Shown here: positions 5,035-5,050 of the stretch, in pieces
Layout of the letters: every line of letters starts with the position of its first letter
Numbering within the stretch: position 1 is the stretch's first letter
Assembly: GCA_020343715.1 (NCBI GenBank)
Contig: CP070808.1
Location: forward strand, 312,805 to 317,854
Source of the DNA: Thermoplasmata archaeon
GTDB lineage: Archaea; Thermoplasmatota; DTKX01; GCA-020343715
Direction of reading: 5' to 3'
Length of the DNA: 5,050 bases
Notes under the pieces: model-generated
The model's input: the letters and a program-made list of their open reading frames with translations, nothing else
The model's database searches: none
What the model was told of the DNA's origin: nothing
Translations under genes and position numbers: made by a program

Positions 5035-5050
5035 TTGACCGGGGGCATGT

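Noticed and set aside
1..5050. CRISPR arrays, tRNA, rRNA, insertion sequences or attachment sites
   Set aside because: By eye there are no direct repeats with regular spacers, cloverleaf-like segments, transposase motifs or terminal repeats; coding density leaves little room for them.

Overview
The window is GC-rich DNA and looks archaeal. AT-rich TATA-box-like blocks sit about 27-32 nt (leaderless pattern) or about 44 nt (short leader with Shine-Dalgarno) upstream of start codons, no bacterial -35/-10 pairs were recognised, and intergenic gaps are short. AGG arginine codons are frequent and the proteins are not extremely acidic, so I lean to a non-halophilic euryarchaeal-type lineage, possibly Thermoplasmatota. 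That placement is a guess; there is no rRNA or tRNA here to confirm it.

Left part (1-1240). The 5' end of carA (carbamoyl-phosphate synthase small subunit) lies on the minus strand and runs off the left edge. It diverges from a small two-helix membrane protein gene (257-460). The two share one TATA-like block placed exactly midway between their start codons. Next comes a membrane-bound methyltransferase of the ICMT/PEMT type (524-1240) with its own TATA-like block and essentially no leader.

Middle (1241-2498). A PLP-dependent aminotransferase matches ornithine aminotransferase across its length and keeps all the specificity residues of that enzyme. It has a TATA-like block and a good Shine-Dalgarno site.

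Right part (2499-5050). A radical SAM enzyme of the ArsS family (TIGR04167 type, arsenosugar / 'rSAM-selenodomain') is followed by one long gene that fuses the two transferases known to accompany that family: a TIGR04282 (DUF2064, CofC-like) domain and a TIGR04283 (GT2-like) domain. Together they form a compact two-gene version of the arsenosugar-type pathway, in which ArsS is thought to attach the 5'-deoxyadenosyl group of SAM to dimethylated arsenic and the transferases to modify the product further. No arsM methyltransferase or phosphoesterase is visible, but the locus may continue beyond base 5050. The junction between arsS and the fusion gene is odd: the conserved first beta strand of the fusion protein has no conventional in-frame start just before it, which suggests a GTG start inside arsS, a one-base indel, or frameshifting.

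No CRISPR array, insertion sequence, tRNA or rRNA was seen. No stretch longer than 300 bases lacks a gene.
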